A stretch of 64,000 nt of DNA from Struthidea cinerea (GCA_013397865.1 VZTI01000612.1:677461-741460); one strand, 5' to 3'. Positions 12,201 through 25,163 are shown, counted from the first letter of the stretch. The notes: generated by a model from the letters alone, not told the origin. Made by a program: numbers and translations.

Positions 12201-15200
12201 ATAATTGGGGTTTTTTTTTCTTCTGCTCCTGTGGTGTGTTTGGGAAGGCGAGGCAAACTTCATGCCTACAAAGAAAACACCTCAGCCACTGCTTTGAATG
12301 GTTTCTTTTCATGCAATACATGTGGTGTGTTGTCCCTATTCAGAAATGAGGTATGGAGCAACATGTTCACCCCTGTGAACCAGCAAAGAACAGGGTTTTT
12401 GTCTTTAGGTACCCTGACTCTCTGGAGTCCACTGGCTCCTTTTTATTTGGGTGATGGCCCCTCCTGCCGCCCTCTGTGGTGCTGCACTTCACATCAGTCC
12501 AGCCAGCCAGATGCTTCTTCCATAGGAGGTGAACAGCCAGGAATGTGATTTCTTGGTAGAAGCCCTATGGCGTGCTTTAGTGCATCCTGCCATTGTTGTG
12601 CTGTGTGCTGGTAACTGTGTCCAGCAGAGGGTTAGGGTTGTACAGGGTGACCATCAAACTTTAAGACTTCACACAAGGATGGAGACATGAGGTCAGAGAT
12701 GGGTGTCACCTCAGGTTTGGGGCACCTGGACCCATCACACTGTTTTCTTTTGACCTTAGAAGTCATTTGTGGAAGCACAGAGATTGAAAGGCTTTAGGAG
12801 GGAAAGGTGGTTTCAGGAAATATGGCCAGAATAGAGATTGAGGTGGAAGGGCTTAGCAGGGCAGCAGACGTGGTGGGATGGGTATAGCACAGCTCCTCTG
12901 GGCATGTCTCTTTCAGGGCTACCGCTACAGCTGCCATCAAGCTGTTCACCACTGATTTGCACTCTTTTTAGGGCAGTGCTTTCCATGGAAAGCAGCCTCC
13001 AGGTATGCAAGCTGCCTTACAGCAGCTCCAGGCTATGATGCTTAGCTCCTCCTGGATGTGCTCCAAACTCAAGCCCATGGAACACACCCATGTCTGTTTT
13101 CCTTTCAGTGCCACAGCCTGGAGCAGCAGAGCCCAGGAAATGCTGTGACCACCTGTCTGGCACGACTGAGGGGGCTGTCAGGTGTCTGGTCTTAGTTCTT
13201 CTCTCTAATGCTGGTCTGTCTGGACTGGAGGGCCACTCCTGCCTTCACCTCCAGCAGCCCTTAGTGCAGTGTTTGATGTGCTCCACATTGTTTTTTGAGG
13301 TGGCCTCCAAGCCATTTCCTTGATAGCAAGTTAGGATTTTGGTGGTTTTAGTAGACGTGAGCACCCTGGCTTGAGCTGGGGCTGTGGGCAAGAGGAACCC
13401 AAGTTACTAAACTGCAGTCTTTAGTGGACTCTCATAGGCTTTATTTGCTTGTATGGAGCTGTACTCCATGGATACACAGTGACTCGGAGCTGCTTCAATC
13501 CAGTTAAAGTACTTTTCTTTGTTTGCCCTAACATTGAGATAGAGCCTGGATGACATGGGGCTCACACTGCTGCGTCTTACCAAAAATTCAGTGCCCTCCT
13601 CCAAGCCCAGGCAGCTGCTTTATCTTGCACACCTTTATCAGTGGGTCTGGGAGCCAGGCTGCTTACCTTGAAGTACCACTTCAGTGTTCTTTGGTTTCCG
13701 CTGGAACTCAGTGCCCAGCGCCCAACTGGCACTTTGTTCCCTGTGTTCCCAAGCCAGACCCAGCTCCTCTTGCCAAGCCCAATGGGGTGGAGTGAAATAA
13801 TTGAAAAGAAGAGCCCCATCAGCATCTCTCATGCTAGTGGCTGGCTGAGAGCCCAGCCTCCCCAGACTGGCGCATGCCAGTGACTCCTGCTTGCAGACCC
13901 CAGCCCCAGCAGTCCAAAGCAGGCAGAGCTGCCCTGAAAACTCAAGAAGAGGTAGATGTTCAACCCTCATTTTTCCATCAGGTAAAGTTTATTGGGCACC
14001 TGTCTCCAGATTAGAGTTCTCTGGCAGCATCAGAGCAAATATCACATAGAAGATGAATTGGGACATCTCTGGGTCCTGATGTGCGAAGTGAGGTCCAACA
14101 GATCTCTCGGGCTTTGGAGCAAGGATGGTCTCAATGCTCTGTTTAATGTCCATCTACCTCTGCTGTGACCTTTGTTATTTATTCAGGGCCCAGCAGGAGC
14201 TCAAAATTGGTCTCTCATAACATCTGTCTCTCTTACTGGAGTTCAGTAGCTGCTGGGACAGAGTGCATAAGGGGAACCGTGTGCTGTAGGGCCTCATTTT
14301 CCCGTGGCAGAGTTGTCCTAGTTTGGACGTGTTTGTGGCCAAGGTTGCCCTACTGCACTTGGTTGTACTGGGTGCCATGCCTGTGTGTAGCGCCCTGGTG
14401 CTGTGGGTTGCGCTGTGCTGCTGTTGCTGGAACTCTGACTCTGTTGAGATTTCCCCAGCAGATGCAGAAAGAATTCCTAGATGGTCTCCTATAACTGTCC
14501 TGGCTTGCTGGCCACACCCAGACCTCTTGCTGTGAGAGCCCTTTGCTGATATCTGCTGTTGTTGAGGAACAATTGAAGACTTTCCTCCTTCTGCTGTTGC
14601 TGCCAAATTTCTTAACAACTCAGCATGAAGTTGTAAAGGGAGCTCAATTTTGCTTGCCGCAGGGCTGTGATTACCTTGACCTTTGGTGTTTGGCTGTACT
14701 GTGGGTCCTTTGTAGACCAGCTCTGCAAGGCAAGCACTACCTTAGGAATGCTTCAAGGAAGGTGGGAAGAGTGAGAACAACCCCAGCCTGCAAATTGTAA
14801 ACACTTGAAGCTGCAATCTGCTTAAGGACCTTGGAAAAGAATCAGCCTTTATCTGTTCCAGGAAGGGTGCGGGTGCCAAGATTTGAAGTAAATGTTCCTG
14901 TTTTAGGAGCAACACTGAGGCTGCTCCTGCGGGAGCTCATGCAGTACCCTGGCAGTACCCTTGTCCCTCAGTGCCCACGAGGGAAGGGGGTTCCCTCTAG
15001 GCTTCCTGGTTTGCATTCTGGGTGTTGGCTGCTGGATGAGAGAGCCAGGCTGGTGGGCCCTCCCCTGCTAGTGCCAAACTTCTTCACTCGTATGTGATGG
15101 AGAGGTTTTCCATGTGCCACTAGGCACCATCTCCAGGGATGCTGCTCTAAGCACATGGACCCATTTTGCCGCTGTTCTTGAACTGATGCATGGTTTCAAT

Positions 15201-15237
15201 TTTTGCATGTCCTTATGGAGCAATTGCTCAAGAAGGG

Positions 15238-16280
15238 TGTAGTTGGTTGGTGCTGACTGGATGCCAGGCACCCACCAAAGCCGCTCTCTCACTCCCTTCC
15301 ACAGCTGGACAGGGAAGAGAGAATTTAACGAAGGGTTCCCGAGTTAAGGACTGGGAGAAAGCACTCATCAAACACCATCACAGGCAAAACAGGCTCAAAT
15401 TAGAGATATTGCTTGATTTTTCTCACTAACAAAATCAGAGCAGGATAATGAGAAGTAAAATAAAACCTTAAAAACACCTTCCCCCCAGCTCTACTTCCTA
15501 TCCCAGTAGTGCAGGGAGACAGGGAATGGGGGTTTATGGTCAGTTCATCACCTGTTGTTTCTCCAGCTGCTTAGGGACAGGAGTCATTCCCCTGCTCCAC
15601 TGTGGGGTCCCTCCCACAGGAGACAGCTCTCCACGAACTTCTCCAATGTGAATCCATCTCATGAGCAACAGCTCTTTGCAAACTGCTGCAATGTGAGTCC
15701 ATCCCATGGACAGCAGCACCCCTCAAACTGCTGCAGCGTGGGTCGCTTTTCCGCAGGGTGCAGTCCTTCAAGGACAGGCTGCTCCAGCATGGTTCCTCTC
15801 TCCACGGGCCTCCTGCAAGTTCACAGCCTCCTCTCAGGCATTCACCTGCTCCAGCGTGGTTCACCTTCACAGACTGGAAGGGGATCTCTGCGTCCCTGTG
15901 GTCCTCCATGGACTACAGGGGCACAGTTGCTTCACCATGGGATATGGAGGAATCCCAAAGGAGCATCTCCTCTCCCTCCTTCTCCACTGGCCTTGGTGTC
16001 TGCATACTTGTTCCTCTCACATGTTCTCACCCCCCTCCTCTGGCTGCAATTACAACTGCACAATAACTTTTCTTTCTTTTTCTTACATACGTTATCGCTG
16101 AGGAGTTACCACCATTTCTAATTGGCCCAGCCTTGACCAGCTTTGGAGCTGCCAGGGGTTGGCTCTGCCAGACATGGAGGAAACTTCTGGCAGCTTCTCA
16201 CAGAAGCCACTCCTGTAGCAGCCCTGCCCTGCCCCCCCACCCCCCTTCCTACCAAAGTTTGGTCATGCAAACCCAATAGA
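15238..16280. mobile_element. Solo LTR of an avian ERVL-like endogenous retrovirus
   Basis: The 1.04-kb element starts TGT and its landmarks match a common bird LTR family that I know from memory. These are 'actggatgccaggcaccc' near the start, 'gctggacagggaagagag', repeated 'gctgc(t)-ccag/caa-cgtg' units at 15640-15860, 'ccactggccttggtgtctgc', 'ggcagcttctcacagaagcc', and 'catgcaaacccaat' at the end. It is flanked by 'aaggg' (15233-15237) and 'aagga' (16281-16285), a plausible 5-bp target-site duplication with one change. No internal viral gene is present, so it is a solo LTR left by recombination. The 188- and 131-codon open frames inside are chance frames. TG...CA ends are symmetric, so strand is left open. 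Confidence 0.85.
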
Positions 16281-19200
16281 AAGGAGCATGAAGCTCTTCT
16301 GAAGTACCATCCAGGAGACGTTATGCCTCAATCCTGTGCATGCCGAGTTTGGTGGTGTCAGTGCTTAGGGCAGGAGGACTGGGCTAGAGAGAAGCTTACC
16401 CCCAATAACCCCTGGCTGCTCAAGCAGCTTTCATGCTGCAGAATAAGGAATAGGGATGCTCTCCAGGCTGATGCAATAGGGTGTTCTGCCAGCCTCTGGT
16501 GAGGAACCAGCTGTGAAGCCCTGAGAGGTGGCTTGGACTCCTCAGAGGGATGCTCCTTGCCACTACTTGGTGACATGCATCACCAAGGAGTTTCCTTGGT
16601 GAGAAGTGCTGATCATACTTCATAGGCAAGTGATTGTAATTGTGCCCAGTGAACAAAATTCTTCTGTCTTTGAATACTGTGCTGCAAGGAGGTAAAGACT
16701 TCTGTCATGCAGAAGTGAGGAGGAGGAAACAGTCAATGTGATCTTGAGAGACTAGATAAAAACCCAGTTTTATGAGAGACACACACATTTTGCTCAAGAG
16801 GAAGAGCTAGGTGTAGATGAGAATACCCAGACTGTGACTGGCAGGAAACAGATACGAGGCCTGAGGAAAGATAAGTATGTGGTATCCCCCTATACACAAG
16901 GGTATTAAGATCAGAAACTTTAACATGAGGTGAAGTTACTGATAAACAAAGGAAAAAGGAATAAGAGCTGCAAGAGGTACAGAGCTCCTGCTAAAAACGT
17001 GTCCCTGTGCAAAAGGGACAAGATGGCATTTAGTCACTTGAGAAATGGGGAAGACATGGAAAAATTCAGAGTAAATATGAAATCACCAGGGAGATTGATT
17101 TGTGTTTATGCCAAGCCAGATGTCATGCACCTGAACAGCTCTCCTTAACAGTGCTTGAAAACCAAAGTGGTATTTGTGCAGTAAAGATCCTGTATGAATA
17201 GTCACTCTCACTTAAAAAATTAAGTATGGGAGAGCTAGCCTGGGGCAGGCCCACAGATAGGTTGTAAGGAAAGTGCAGGGCCGTATGCAGGTAGTATAAA
17301 TGGTGATAAGAGACATGCAGGAGATAATCAAGAAGGCAAACCGTGAAGAGCAGCCATTTTGCTACTGGAATCCATAAACTAGAAGCTGAAAACTGCTGGT
17401 ATTGTGAGGTCATGAAGTCTCTGTCCTTGTCTTTGCTAAAAGTCTGCTGGGAATTGGTGAAGTTGCTACTGCTGGGGTGTTGGGTGATAGGTGAGGAAGC
17501 CGTTTTCTGAGACTCCCAGCCATATGACTTGGTTGCCATATGGCCGCTGCTCTGCAGAATATACAGCAGGAGGTCCAGAACCTCATCAGTCTTGCCACTC
17601 AAATAGTTTATTATGTTTACTGTAAATCAGGGTGGCTGTGATTCTGCCATGCAAACTGAGAGCTGATTGATGTGGGGGAGAACTGTTTGGTAGATTGGGC
17701 TCTCTCTTGATGGCAGAGGATGAGATGGACCCTTGCCATGGACTGGCAGCAAGGGTGGGACACATGGATAGGTCCCTATGAGACCCGCAGGCCTCTCCTT
17801 CATGGTGCAGAAATGCCAGGGGCCATGGCTGTGTTGTTCCTTGTAGCCAGGTGGAGGCAGTCGAGCTGCCTTGGCAGCAGAACTGCATCATGGTGTTGTG
17901 TGGGTGTCACTGTTCCACCAAACCTCTTTAGAGGGGAAGGGGCCATCATCAGCCCTTCCCTGATGGCCAGGCAGGAACAGACACCCCTTGCCCAGGAGCA
18001 CCCAGTCCAAAGCGATGTGAAAATTGAGGCAGGAAGACAGCAGTGTGGGACATGCAATGTGGGAGCAAAATACAGAGCCAGAGAGACCAAATTGCCCTTA
18101 GGCTGAGGACAGATTAGCCAGCTCTGATGTGAAGAGCCTGAACCACAGCATACTGGGTTTCAGGCTGTGGTACAGCCCTTCTTGGCATGGTACATTATGT
18201 TCAGGGCACCATATGACTCGAAAGGACTACCATCAGACTGGAGGGGGTTCCTGTAAAAAAGAGGCATAGCTGTTTGGAGCTAAATCCATATCACTTGGCA
18301 ATGTAGAAAGTTTCCAGTGGGTGAAGGCAGCATGGAGTCTTTTGCTGATGTTCAAAGGCAAGGCTTCTGTGATTATCCTGGGTGATTTTGAAAGGGACTG
18401 AGTTGTGAGATGGACAGGTTCCTGACCTTCATGAAACTCAAACCTAGGTTCCACATGGATCCAAATGCTCCTCACTGTTACAGTGAACTACCATCCCTGC
18501 CAGGCACCATCCCAGCTCAGGGTTACTTGTGTGGTTCGCAGTGCTTACAGTTGTGCTGGGAGCAGGACCAGGGGGTCCTGAGCATTGGGATATACACAGT
18601 CAGCAGTGTGCAAGCTGCTCCGAGCAGTGTGGGGTTGGGGCTGGCTGTGACAGTGACGGTACCTGCCAACACCAGGACTGGGAGCTGATACGCACTAAAG
18701 AAAGGTGTGATGCCCTTTGGTGGTAGCTATTTGAGGCCTGGTGCAAAGCCAGTTGGGAGGACCTTGGACCCAGGGCAAGGGTGTAGTTTTTGCTTTGATG
18801 AAGCCAAGCCTGCCAGATCAAAGCTTTGTAGGCCTGGTGTCTAGTTGGCTAGTTCATAGAAGTGAACTGTGCAGGGAGCTTTGTATTGGCTGGAGGAGGT
18901 AGAAAGGAGACAAAGAGATGTAGGGCTTTGGCAGGCCCTCCTCCTTTCTGCTGATACAGGGCCGATCCCTGTTGTATGCTTGTCAGTGCTTTGCCCAGGC
19001 TAGTCAGAAATGCACCAGTGGCACATTTACTTCTTGGTGCTTTTTCCCTTGGCCTGCCGATCACGTTCCTCCTCACTGCACCCAGCACATCAGCACTTCT
19101 CCAACCCTCAGCTGCTTGAATGCTCTGTGCCATGTCTGAGGCATGGTGCAGAACAGCTTTCCCACCGCTGCGTCTCCAGCAAGAGAGGTATTTTCCCTGT

Positions 19201-22200
19201 TTCTTAACTGTTGTACTCTTGGAAAGGCTTTGAGCTAACTTGTAAGCCTCTTTCTCCCCATCTGTCCTGAGGCTATTCCCTGCTTGCTTACCAGAGTCAG
19301 ACTGTTCTTCCTGTGGTCTGCTTGTGGCTGCAAGCAGTTGGCTCAGAGCTCTGCTGGACTTTGCCACTGAGGTGCAGGTAACCTAGGTGGCTGTTTGTGG
19401 GGGTGAGAAGGCTCCCTCAGCCTTGGGTGCTAGCTGCTGTGTGAGGGTCCCCAGGTGCCCAGTGTCAGCAGGTCTGTACTGCCCTGGCAGGCAGGGGCTC
19501 AGGGTGGCACATCCTCTGGGCTTGGGTCCCTGGGGTCACAGTGTGGGTTACCTATGGTAGTTGGGAGACCAAGGGGACCCCAGAGGAGCAGGTCTGAAAG
19601 ATACAGGCCATGTCCACAGCATGCTCTGGGTCTGAGAACCAAAGCACACCTCACCTCCCTGAATGCCATGCCCCAGAGGTTTAACAAGATTTGAGTTGCT
19701 TTATTTTTAATCTGGAAATCTGGTATTCTAGCCCCAGACCTGCTGGTTTCCGGTTGCCTGTCTCTGCACCTCCAGCCTGCTGTGAGACTGTCACATTTCC
19801 ATAAACAAATGTGTCTCTACCAGAGCACAGTCTTGCTGTTCTAATTACAGATGGAGTTATTATCATTTACTGGTGAGAAAACAAATGAACATAGCTTGTG
19901 TGCTTACGTTGTTCCGTCTGTGAGCTCAAGCATCTGCTTTATTGATTTATATTTTTCTGCAGGCGTTTCTCAGGTCACCTCCTCGTGTCTGGCTGACATC
20001 AGTGGTGTGGCTGGAAGAACACAGACACTTGCCTGTGTCAGTGCATCTGACTGCTGGTTAGCCGGCTGTCCAGCTCCTGCGTCACTCCTGCCTGAGTCCC
20101 AGCACCGTGCTTCCTCTTTCTTCTTTCCCCCTGGTGCCAGGGGTTTGGCAGAGGACATGAGTGCTGAGTGTGAGGGGCAGAGACTTCAGGCTGAGCTGGC
20201 GAGAATGGGAAGTGCTCTCTTTGGGAAGACCTGCAGTGCTGTTTCTGTTGTCTGCCCTGGCCTTACAGTGCTGCAGCAGAATTCAGTGTGGGACAGGCAG
20301 CTTCCTCAGCAGGCACCTCCCGATCTCCCGCCTGCAAGAGCCCCTCAGACCTCTGCTGCGTGTCACCTCCTGCCCAAACTGTGGGATGACTCCATAAGCA
20401 TCCTGATGCACACTTTGCAGCCAGAGTCATAGCAGTGAAGGACCAAGGCATGTAATATTGGCCTTCCCAGCCCCATTCTGCCTTCTTCCTTCTTTTTCTT
20501 TGCAATGGATGGATGGGAGCATGGAGGCTTGCCTGGCTGCTATTTGGGTGCTTATTTGGGTGCTGACCTGCAGGCCAGGGACAAAGACATGGAGGAGGAG
20601 AAGCCCTGCCCTGCTGAGGCCGCCAAGCTCTCAAGAGCAGCAGGTCCCAGGGCTGTGTTTGCACAGGGCTTAACAGGCAGAAGCTGGGGCTGTAGCACCA
20701 GGTGGGATGTTCTTTAGGGACTTCAGGTAGGAAGCTGTATGCCTCTGCTCCTGACACGTGTTGGTGGAAACATAGGACAATGTGGACATGCTGGTCCTGC
20801 TGGGGATGTAGGGGCTATGCTGTGGGGCAGGGAACAAGCTTCTCTGTAGATGGGAGAAGCTTCTTCTCTCCCTTCTTCCTACTGTTAATAGAGAAGGGGA
20901 CGGAGTCCACTATTGCAGAATAAGAGCTGAAAATGCCTTTTGGCAAGTCTGTCTTTGCTGTTTTGAGGAAGTCGGCATTAATTATGTAGAGTGCAGAAGG
21001 GGAAGCCTCTGGGGCTTGCATGGAACCTGGTTTGATGTCCTGCTCTTACTGTATCTTTGGCCCCACTATATTCTGTGGTGACAAGCCATGCTTATGGTCA
21101 AGAAAGGGCTTGGATACCTTGAGCTGGTTCCCACCACTCCACCCTCACAGCAGCTTCCCACCAGCTCCCTGCATCTTGCCTCTTGATGCTCAGGAGCTCA
21201 TGCTGATGTTAGCATCTCAGCCCAGGCTGAGCCAAGCTTGCTCTGACCTACAGCCTTCAAGGGGAAGGAGGTACCAGGAAAGGCACCTTTAACCATGTTC
21301 CGGTGCAGCACAGTTTGTGTGGCCAAAGATGCTCCTTTACCTGTGGTGGCAGCATAAGGTGTAAGGAAACATGCAGGGTCCTTCCCTAGAGGGAGACACT
21401 GGGATCAGAACAGAAAGCTTTGCAAAACCATCTCTGCCTTCAGTGTGTATTTGAGTTGGGGCGAGCAGCTGTTGCTATGAAAATCCCCTTCTCCATCTCA
21501 CACTGCTGGAAGGGATTTCCATTCATACTTGGGAACTGTGCTGCTGTACCATAAGACTGTGCATGCTGCAAGCACCACCTTTCCTTCCTGCATGTGCTTT
21601 GCCTAAAACACTGTACCCAACATCAGCTGCCTCCAGGGCCAGCCCTGTGCCTTGCAGCACAGGACACATTGGAGCATGCCCTGCCTGGCTGAGGGTGGGG
21701 GCAGAGAGTCCCCTGGAGTCAGCATCTGAGACCAAGGTGCAAACCAAATGCAAGGAAGGAGATATTGCCAGGGCCATGGGTTGCACTGTGCCTGGGAAAA
21801 CCAGCCAGTCTCCTGCTCAGCTGAAAGACTCCTGGGAAAGGCCTTTGGGTAGGCACTATTGATGAAGACTGCAGAGTTAGTTACCAGAGCATTTTTCTTA
21901 GTTGCCTAGTTGGTGTTGTAACTCCAGAAGAACCCTGGTGAGTCTGACCTAAAGTGATACAATGGCAGGTCACCTCTAGCCTGCTGCCAGATGTTCTTGC
22001 AGCTGGGAGAACTAGAAGGGCACAAGTGCTCTGAACATTCCTGTGAGCTTTTCCCAGCTTCCCACACACCTGAAGCGCTTCTGTCTCCATGGGGAGCCTC
22101 CTATCAGCTGGGTGGGAGGTTGCATACCTAAGGATGGTATGGACTGCTTCTGTGCATCCTGACTCAGCTCATGAAAAGGCAGTGTAAGCCTTGGGCATAT

Positions 22201-22252
22201 GCCACATCTTCTCCATTGCTGGGTGTTCTGGCTGGGTTACTGAAGAGGCTAG

Positions 22253-22294
22253 GAAGGTTTATATCCAGTCCATGAAGGTTTATATCCAGTCCAT
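22253..22294. repeat. Perfect tandem duplication of a 21-bp unit
   Basis: The unit beginning 'gaaggtttatatccagtcc' occurs twice head to tail without a mismatch (22253-22273 and 22274-22294). Likely a recent replication-slippage event in intron 1; no function is suggested by position. Confidence 0.9.
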
Positions 22295-23109
22295 CCTCTA
22301 GGCTTCAGGGAAAAATATATCTCTGGGACCTGTCTCTCTGAAATGTGTCTTAAATTACCCGTAGGCTTGCAAAATTTGTCTTCAACATGTAATGGTTTGT
22401 ATAAATAATGTTTAGATAGGGTTGTGGGCAATGTGAGCATATGAGCCTCATTTCTTTTAAAAGAGATGACTGGAAAAATGGGGCTATAAAACATACAGGA
22501 ATGAGGGAAATAGTTTGATGTCTGCAGAGGAGTATCATAGTTCCCTGATCTGTTGCAAGTCTTTCAATACTGTGGTAAAATAATAGGTAGCATTTGACAA
22601 ACTTGTATAACTTGCTTGGATGTTCAGAAAACCACTGCAATTTCTCACAGAAGACTGTCCTGGAGAAGATGTAGAGTTCTGGATCAGAAATGGGCTGAGG
22701 TTCCGCAAACAAAGCCAAGGAGTGAACGAGCAATTTTAACGTGACAAGAGCAGAGGGACGAGGTCCTTTGCTACTAATGACCCAGAAAAGGTAATGTGCA
22801 GCAAGGTCCCTAAAATCTGCCAGTCTCTGGAGTCATTCAGATTTGTCAAGTGGAAGTGACACCATGTGTAGTGAAGTGGTGTGAGAAGATGAGAAGCGTG
22901 CAGCCAGGTGTATTGGAAGGAATGATTTGCTCTGGGACATGGCTGGCTTCTAATTTACCTTGGCTACTCAGGGCAGTGGGATTGCAGACTGATGACAGAG
23001 ATGCCTTTCCTCAATACACAAAGATGCCATCGGAGAAGTAAATCATGCTCGGCCACGTGAGGAGTAGTATAAGGAGAGATGCTGACAGCATCAGGGTGCT
23101 GTTCTGGCA

Positions 23110-23430
23110 GTCAAGGTCATTCCCCTACCCAGGATGTTGTATGTGGTTCTGGTCACCTTTTCCATAGGATCAGAAGAGAGGATATGTTAGGGATGTGAGG
23201 GAGAGTGGTTAGAGCTGGAAGACATCTTGTGTCCTGGGAAGGAGAGAGCACTTAGTGAGCTTAGTAGGTCTAGAAAAAGCAAATGCTTTTCTTCTTTGCA
23301 TTTTTTCACTATACAAGGAGAACTCAAGGCTGTGGTGTTACAGTAGGATCGTACTCTACTCAAAATCTGGAACTCGTTGCTGCAAGAGACTATTTCCAAC
23401 CTAAAAGCTTACAAGGTTCCCAAAAAGAGA
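23110..23430 (+). repeat. Ancient CR1/LINE-like remnant
   Basis: The order of words follows the 3' part of old CR1-type LINEs: 'tggttctggtcacctttt', a diverged 'gataggaag..gatatgttaggg' part, then 'acaaggagaactcaaggc', and later 'tctggaactcgttgctgcaag'. Sequence between the landmarks is heavily decayed. Boundaries and subfamily cannot be fixed by eye. Confidence 0.45.
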
Positions 23431-25093
23431 GAGGTGTAACCATTCATGGTCCAAAGTGTGTGATGTTCCTTTGAGTCTCATCCCATCATTTTTTCCCATC
23501 ACTCCCCTAGAGCTTCTGAGTCTCTAGTTAATTCAGCCAGGGTGAACTATCCTGTCTTCCCGATTTATTCCCAACTGTGATCTCATGTCTTGGCTTGTTT
23601 TTCTCCTGCTTTTCTGCTCCCTTGTTCTGCTCTAGGCAGCCCTGCTCCGCCTCTGTACCTGTGAATTATGTCTTAACACTCTGCTTTGTGGCTTTTCCAA
23701 TTTGGCTGACCCCCTCTCAGTGCCTGTACCCAGCTGGGCTTTTGCTTCTCGGGCTGCCCTTTGTCATCGATGCTTCAGCTGTTTTGCAGCTGTGCACCCG
23801 TTTGAGCTGAGCTGGGAGGGATCACTTTGAAGCGGAGCTCTCTAGGTCACCTCAGTGAATCGTTTTGTGGTCATTATCCAGCTAGCATTGTGCTGCGATG
23901 CTGATAAATCTCTGCAGCCAGGCAGGAGATGGCCAGGATTATAGCCGTGAGCTGGAGGTAAGAGCCCTGCACCCCCTCTGCTAATGTCACCAAATAATCC
24001 AGAGCTTGAAGGGCAGTGGTGCTGGCAGCTTTCTCATCCTTTCAGCAAGCGATGGCTCTTTTGCCCAGCCCAGAGGGATGGCATTTCTGGGGGAAAAAAA
24101 AAAGAACAGGCATTGCCCAGAGGTGATACTATGCTATCCAGCCTTTCTGCGTGGTTCATGGTAGTAGTGAAGGATTTGGGGTGGTTTGTGGATGCTGGAT
24201 AAGAGGAATCAAAAGCCGGGATAGATCTTCCTGTTATCACTGTTCCTTCTGCAACTGATGGGATTTTCTCACCCCTGTTCAGAAAAGTGGTTGTGTTTCT
24301 GCTGTCAGCGTGTCCTTCTCAGAGTTATTCAGTTTGCATTTATCCATTGCTACCATAATCACCTCTGTGTTTCTTATGGAGCTGCTCTGCACAGGAGGAG
24401 GATGACCTCCCCATGTCCAAGCAGTGATGCTGACCTGCATGCCACTATGGGTCTTGTAATAGTTTGGGGAAGGCACCGAAACAAATAAAATATTTGACCA
24501 GCTACATAGTAGAGCCTAAGCCTCATTTCTACCCTGTGTGGTTGCATCTAAATGGCATCCAAGTCAGAGGAAGGAGAGAAAACAAGCAGGGGGTGTGACC
24601 AGCCCCTGATGGGTGCCCTGGGAGCTGGAGGCTGAGGCCCGCAGTGAAGAGAGGGTGATGATTCAGCCTAATAAAGCTAATGGCTTTATGCAGCCAGGCG
24701 AAGGAAATTGTGGGATCATGATGCAGCAACTGTCCTATAGCAGTTTGTTTCTATCATCCAGACGTGACTTCATGCCCCCACCACCCCACCCTTTCACTTT
24801 TTCCTGTACCTAAATGCTCTCCCTGCTGAGGAGGGGGAGCTGTGACACCATGTTCTCAGGAAGAAAAGTCGTCTGTGAGACAGCTGCACCTAAATGGTGT
24901 GAGAGTGGACAAACAAGGAGGGGAGTTCTGGGGCTGCATGGTGGAACTACAGCTGCTGAAGCATGTGGGTTCTCCTAGCACCACCGAACTCGGCAGGCTT
25001 CTCAGATGACCTTGTCCCTGGACACTGATTCCAGGAAAATCCTGTAGCACAGAGAAGCCTGAGGCAGGCAGGGTTGGCCCCTAACTCCAGCAG

Positions 25094-25133
25094 GGCTACA
25101 TTGTCATTGAACTGGCTACACTGTCATTGAACA
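25094..25133. repeat. Tandem 20-bp duplication just upstream of the TMEM63B start exon
   Basis: Two copies of 'ggctacattgtcattgaact' lie head to tail (25094-25113 and 25114-25133), the second with two changes ('cactg' for 'cattg' and a final a). The pair ends about 30 nt before the exon 2 acceptor, so it lies in or just upstream of the usual branch-point zone. Confidence 0.85.
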
Positions 25134-25163
25134 TCTAACCAGCTCTTTCTCTCCTTTCCCCAG

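Larger units (their letters stand above)
1..25163. other. Long non-coding stretch upstream of the first TMEM63B coding exon, probably intron 1
   Basis: No reading frame here resembles a known protein; the open frames are short, overlap on both strands and lack paired splice sites. The region is moderate in GC, has no CpG island, and ends at a clean polypyrimidine-AG acceptor at 25163 that opens the exon carrying the TMEM63B start codon. Mammalian TMEM63B has a non-coding first exon, so the simplest reading is that most or all of this is intron 1, with the promoter beyond the left edge of the window. It holds a CR1 3' end, a solo LTR, older LINE-like remnants and small tandem repeats, listed separately. 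Part could be intergenic if a 5' exon lies inside it. Confidence 0.6.

Noticed and set aside
14278..14700. Possible second LTR-like stretch
   Set aside because: The sequence feels repeat-like but I could find neither termini, a target-site duplication nor a family I recognise.
15555..16121. 188-codon open frame and overlapping frames
   Set aside because: It lies wholly inside the solo LTR; LTRs of this family are non-coding and the frame comes from its internal repeats.
22478..22496. TATA-box-like 'gctataaaacata'
   Set aside because: No CpG-rich or initiator context, no exon with a donor downstream; a chance match in AT-rich intron.
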